Positions 63,336 through 64,000 of a stretch of 64,000 nucleotides of DNA are shown here, piece by piece. The notes under the pieces were generated by a model. That model made no database searches. It was not told where the DNA came from and was given only the letters and a program-made list of their open reading frames with translations. The translations under genes and the position numbers were made by a program. Every line of letters begins with the position of its first letter. The first letter of the stretch is position 1. Source of the stretch: Polyangium jinanense (GTDB lineage Bacteria > Myxococcota > Polyangia > Polyangiales > Polyangiaceae); assembly GCF_028435365.1 (NCBI RefSeq), contig NZ_JAGTJJ010000002.1, positions 982,730-1,046,729 of the forward strand. The letters are read 5' to 3'.

Positions 63336-63923
63336 ATGTCGATCCGCTCCTCCCTCGCATGTGCTGCCCCGCTCGTCGTTGCGCTCGCCGGTGCGTGCAC
63401 GAGCGTGGGGCCAGCAGAAACGTCGAGGTTTTCGACCGCGTCCGCCGCAGACGTCACCCGCAAACACCGACCGGCAAACACGTCCCCCGTGGCGAGCGAC
63501 ACAAGGGCGGCGACAAACCCCTGCGCGCGACGCCAATCCGAGACGATCGCCAGGCCCGAATCCCCAATCCGTCAAAGCAGCACCATTGCCCTCGCCCGGC
63601 AGGCCGATCGAACGCTCGCCTACGTCGCCGACGCCGATCGCCGCGCCCTTCACACGGTGGACGTCGACGGCCGGGCCGTCCTCGCGACGACGCCCCTCGG
63701 CGGCGCGCCTTCGCAGCTCGTCGTTCTCGCGGATGGAAGGGTCGTCGTGTCGCTCCGCGATTCCAACCGCGTCACCATTCTCGAACCCGCACCCGCGCCC
63801 GAACATGGGCTCGCGCCCCTCTGCGAAGCACGAACGCCGAGCGAACCGATCGGCCTCTTCGTCACCCCGAACGAATACCTTAGGAGATCCCCCGGCTCTG
63901 CCGGGGAGGCAGCCGAAGTTTGA
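63336..63923 (+). pseudogene. Propeller-type lipoprotein, cut by a mobile element
   Basis: The frame starts with a signal peptide and lipobox LAGAC, and its central part reads as the first blades of a beta-propeller: YVADADRRALHTVDVDGRAV, then LVVLADGRVVVSLRDSNRV, then SEPIGLFVTPNE. Related proteins continue for several hundred residues. Here the sequence changes abruptly after TPNE (about position 63875) into DNA with hairpins and then stops. Everything after about 63877 has the look of an inserted element, so the gene is broken. Confidence 0.65.
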
Positions 63924-64000
63924 CATTTCCGGGGGTCTAAAGGCGGAACCCCCTTCGTGAGCCGCTCAAAGCAACACGAAAGGGGTTCCAGTGGACGAGT
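63881..64000. mobile_element. Left end of a mobile element (partial)
   Basis: From about 63881 the composition changes. A hairpin CCCCGGC/GCCGGGG (63890-63906) and a larger one with 15-base arms GGAACCCCCTTCGTG (63945-63959) and CACGAAAGGGGTTCC (63975-63989, one mismatch) lie before GTG GAC GAG at 63991, which has AGGGG upstream and looks like the first codons of an element gene running out of the window. The element type is not identifiable from this end alone. Confidence 0.55.

Overview
The window looks like a chromosome segment of a large-genome myxobacterium, most likely order Polyangiales (Sorangium/Polyangium type). The grounds are very GC-rich coding sequence; many Ser/Thr protein kinases with DLG in place of DFG; FHA-linked enhancer-binding proteins; a MYXO-CTERM sorting tail; DUF4215 Cys-rich repeats; and lipoproteins with Gly/Ser-rich linkers after the lipobox. 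No rRNA, tRNA or CRISPR array was seen. Genus is inferred from gene style, not from a marker gene.

Layout. 1-2.2 kb: end of a chemotaxis operon on the minus strand (cheW, cheR, receptor cut by the window edge). 2.3-8.5 kb: a methyltransferase, an FtsH-type AAA protease, and exported proteins including a MYXO-CTERM FG-GAP protein. 8.7-12.8 kb: a two-gene signalling operon, a transmembrane Ser/Thr kinase followed by an FHA/sigma54-type regulator with a degenerate GAFTGA loop. 12.9-13.8 kb: a glutathione-peroxidase lipoprotein whose catalytic codon is an in-frame UGA followed by a hairpin resembling a bacterial SECIS. 14.2-18.9 kb: an operon of a trypsin-like lipoprotein and a membrane-anchored caspase-like peptidase. 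19-26 kb: vWA and Cys-rich lipoproteins, a GMC oxidoreductase, and an FHA-VIT-vWA protein. 26-34.8 kb: a stressosome-flavoured region with a leucine-rich-repeat protein coupled to a PAS-PAS-STAS protein, then a 1658-residue pseudokinase-ATPase-GAF-STAS protein. 35.8-38.1 kb: a peroxide and iron defence cluster (Fur-family regulator, ahpC, ahpD, dps) with a perfect 7-1-7 operator in front. 38.2-45.5 kb: a decapeptide-repeat lipoprotein, another kinase, small exported proteins, a protein joining DUF4215 repeats to a uromodulin-like D8C domain, RNase Z, and a YkgJ-like protein. 45.5-49.3 kb: hrpA, followed by about 690 bp of palindrome-rich non-coding DNA. 50-63.9 kb: a mixed set of exported, membrane and metabolic genes. 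At the right edge a propeller-type lipoprotein gene is cut by what looks like the end of a mobile element.

Shared themes. Many products are exported (about a third carry a signal peptide or lipobox), signalling is kinase/FHA/STAS-based, and two separate antioxidant systems are present (the Fur-AhpCD-Dps cluster and the selenoprotein GPx). Two near-identical 15-bp palindromes (GGACATATYCTGTCC) sit in promoter regions about 6.7 kb apart and suggest an undescribed shared operator. The strongest single observations are the Sec-GPx and the bacterial D8C domain.
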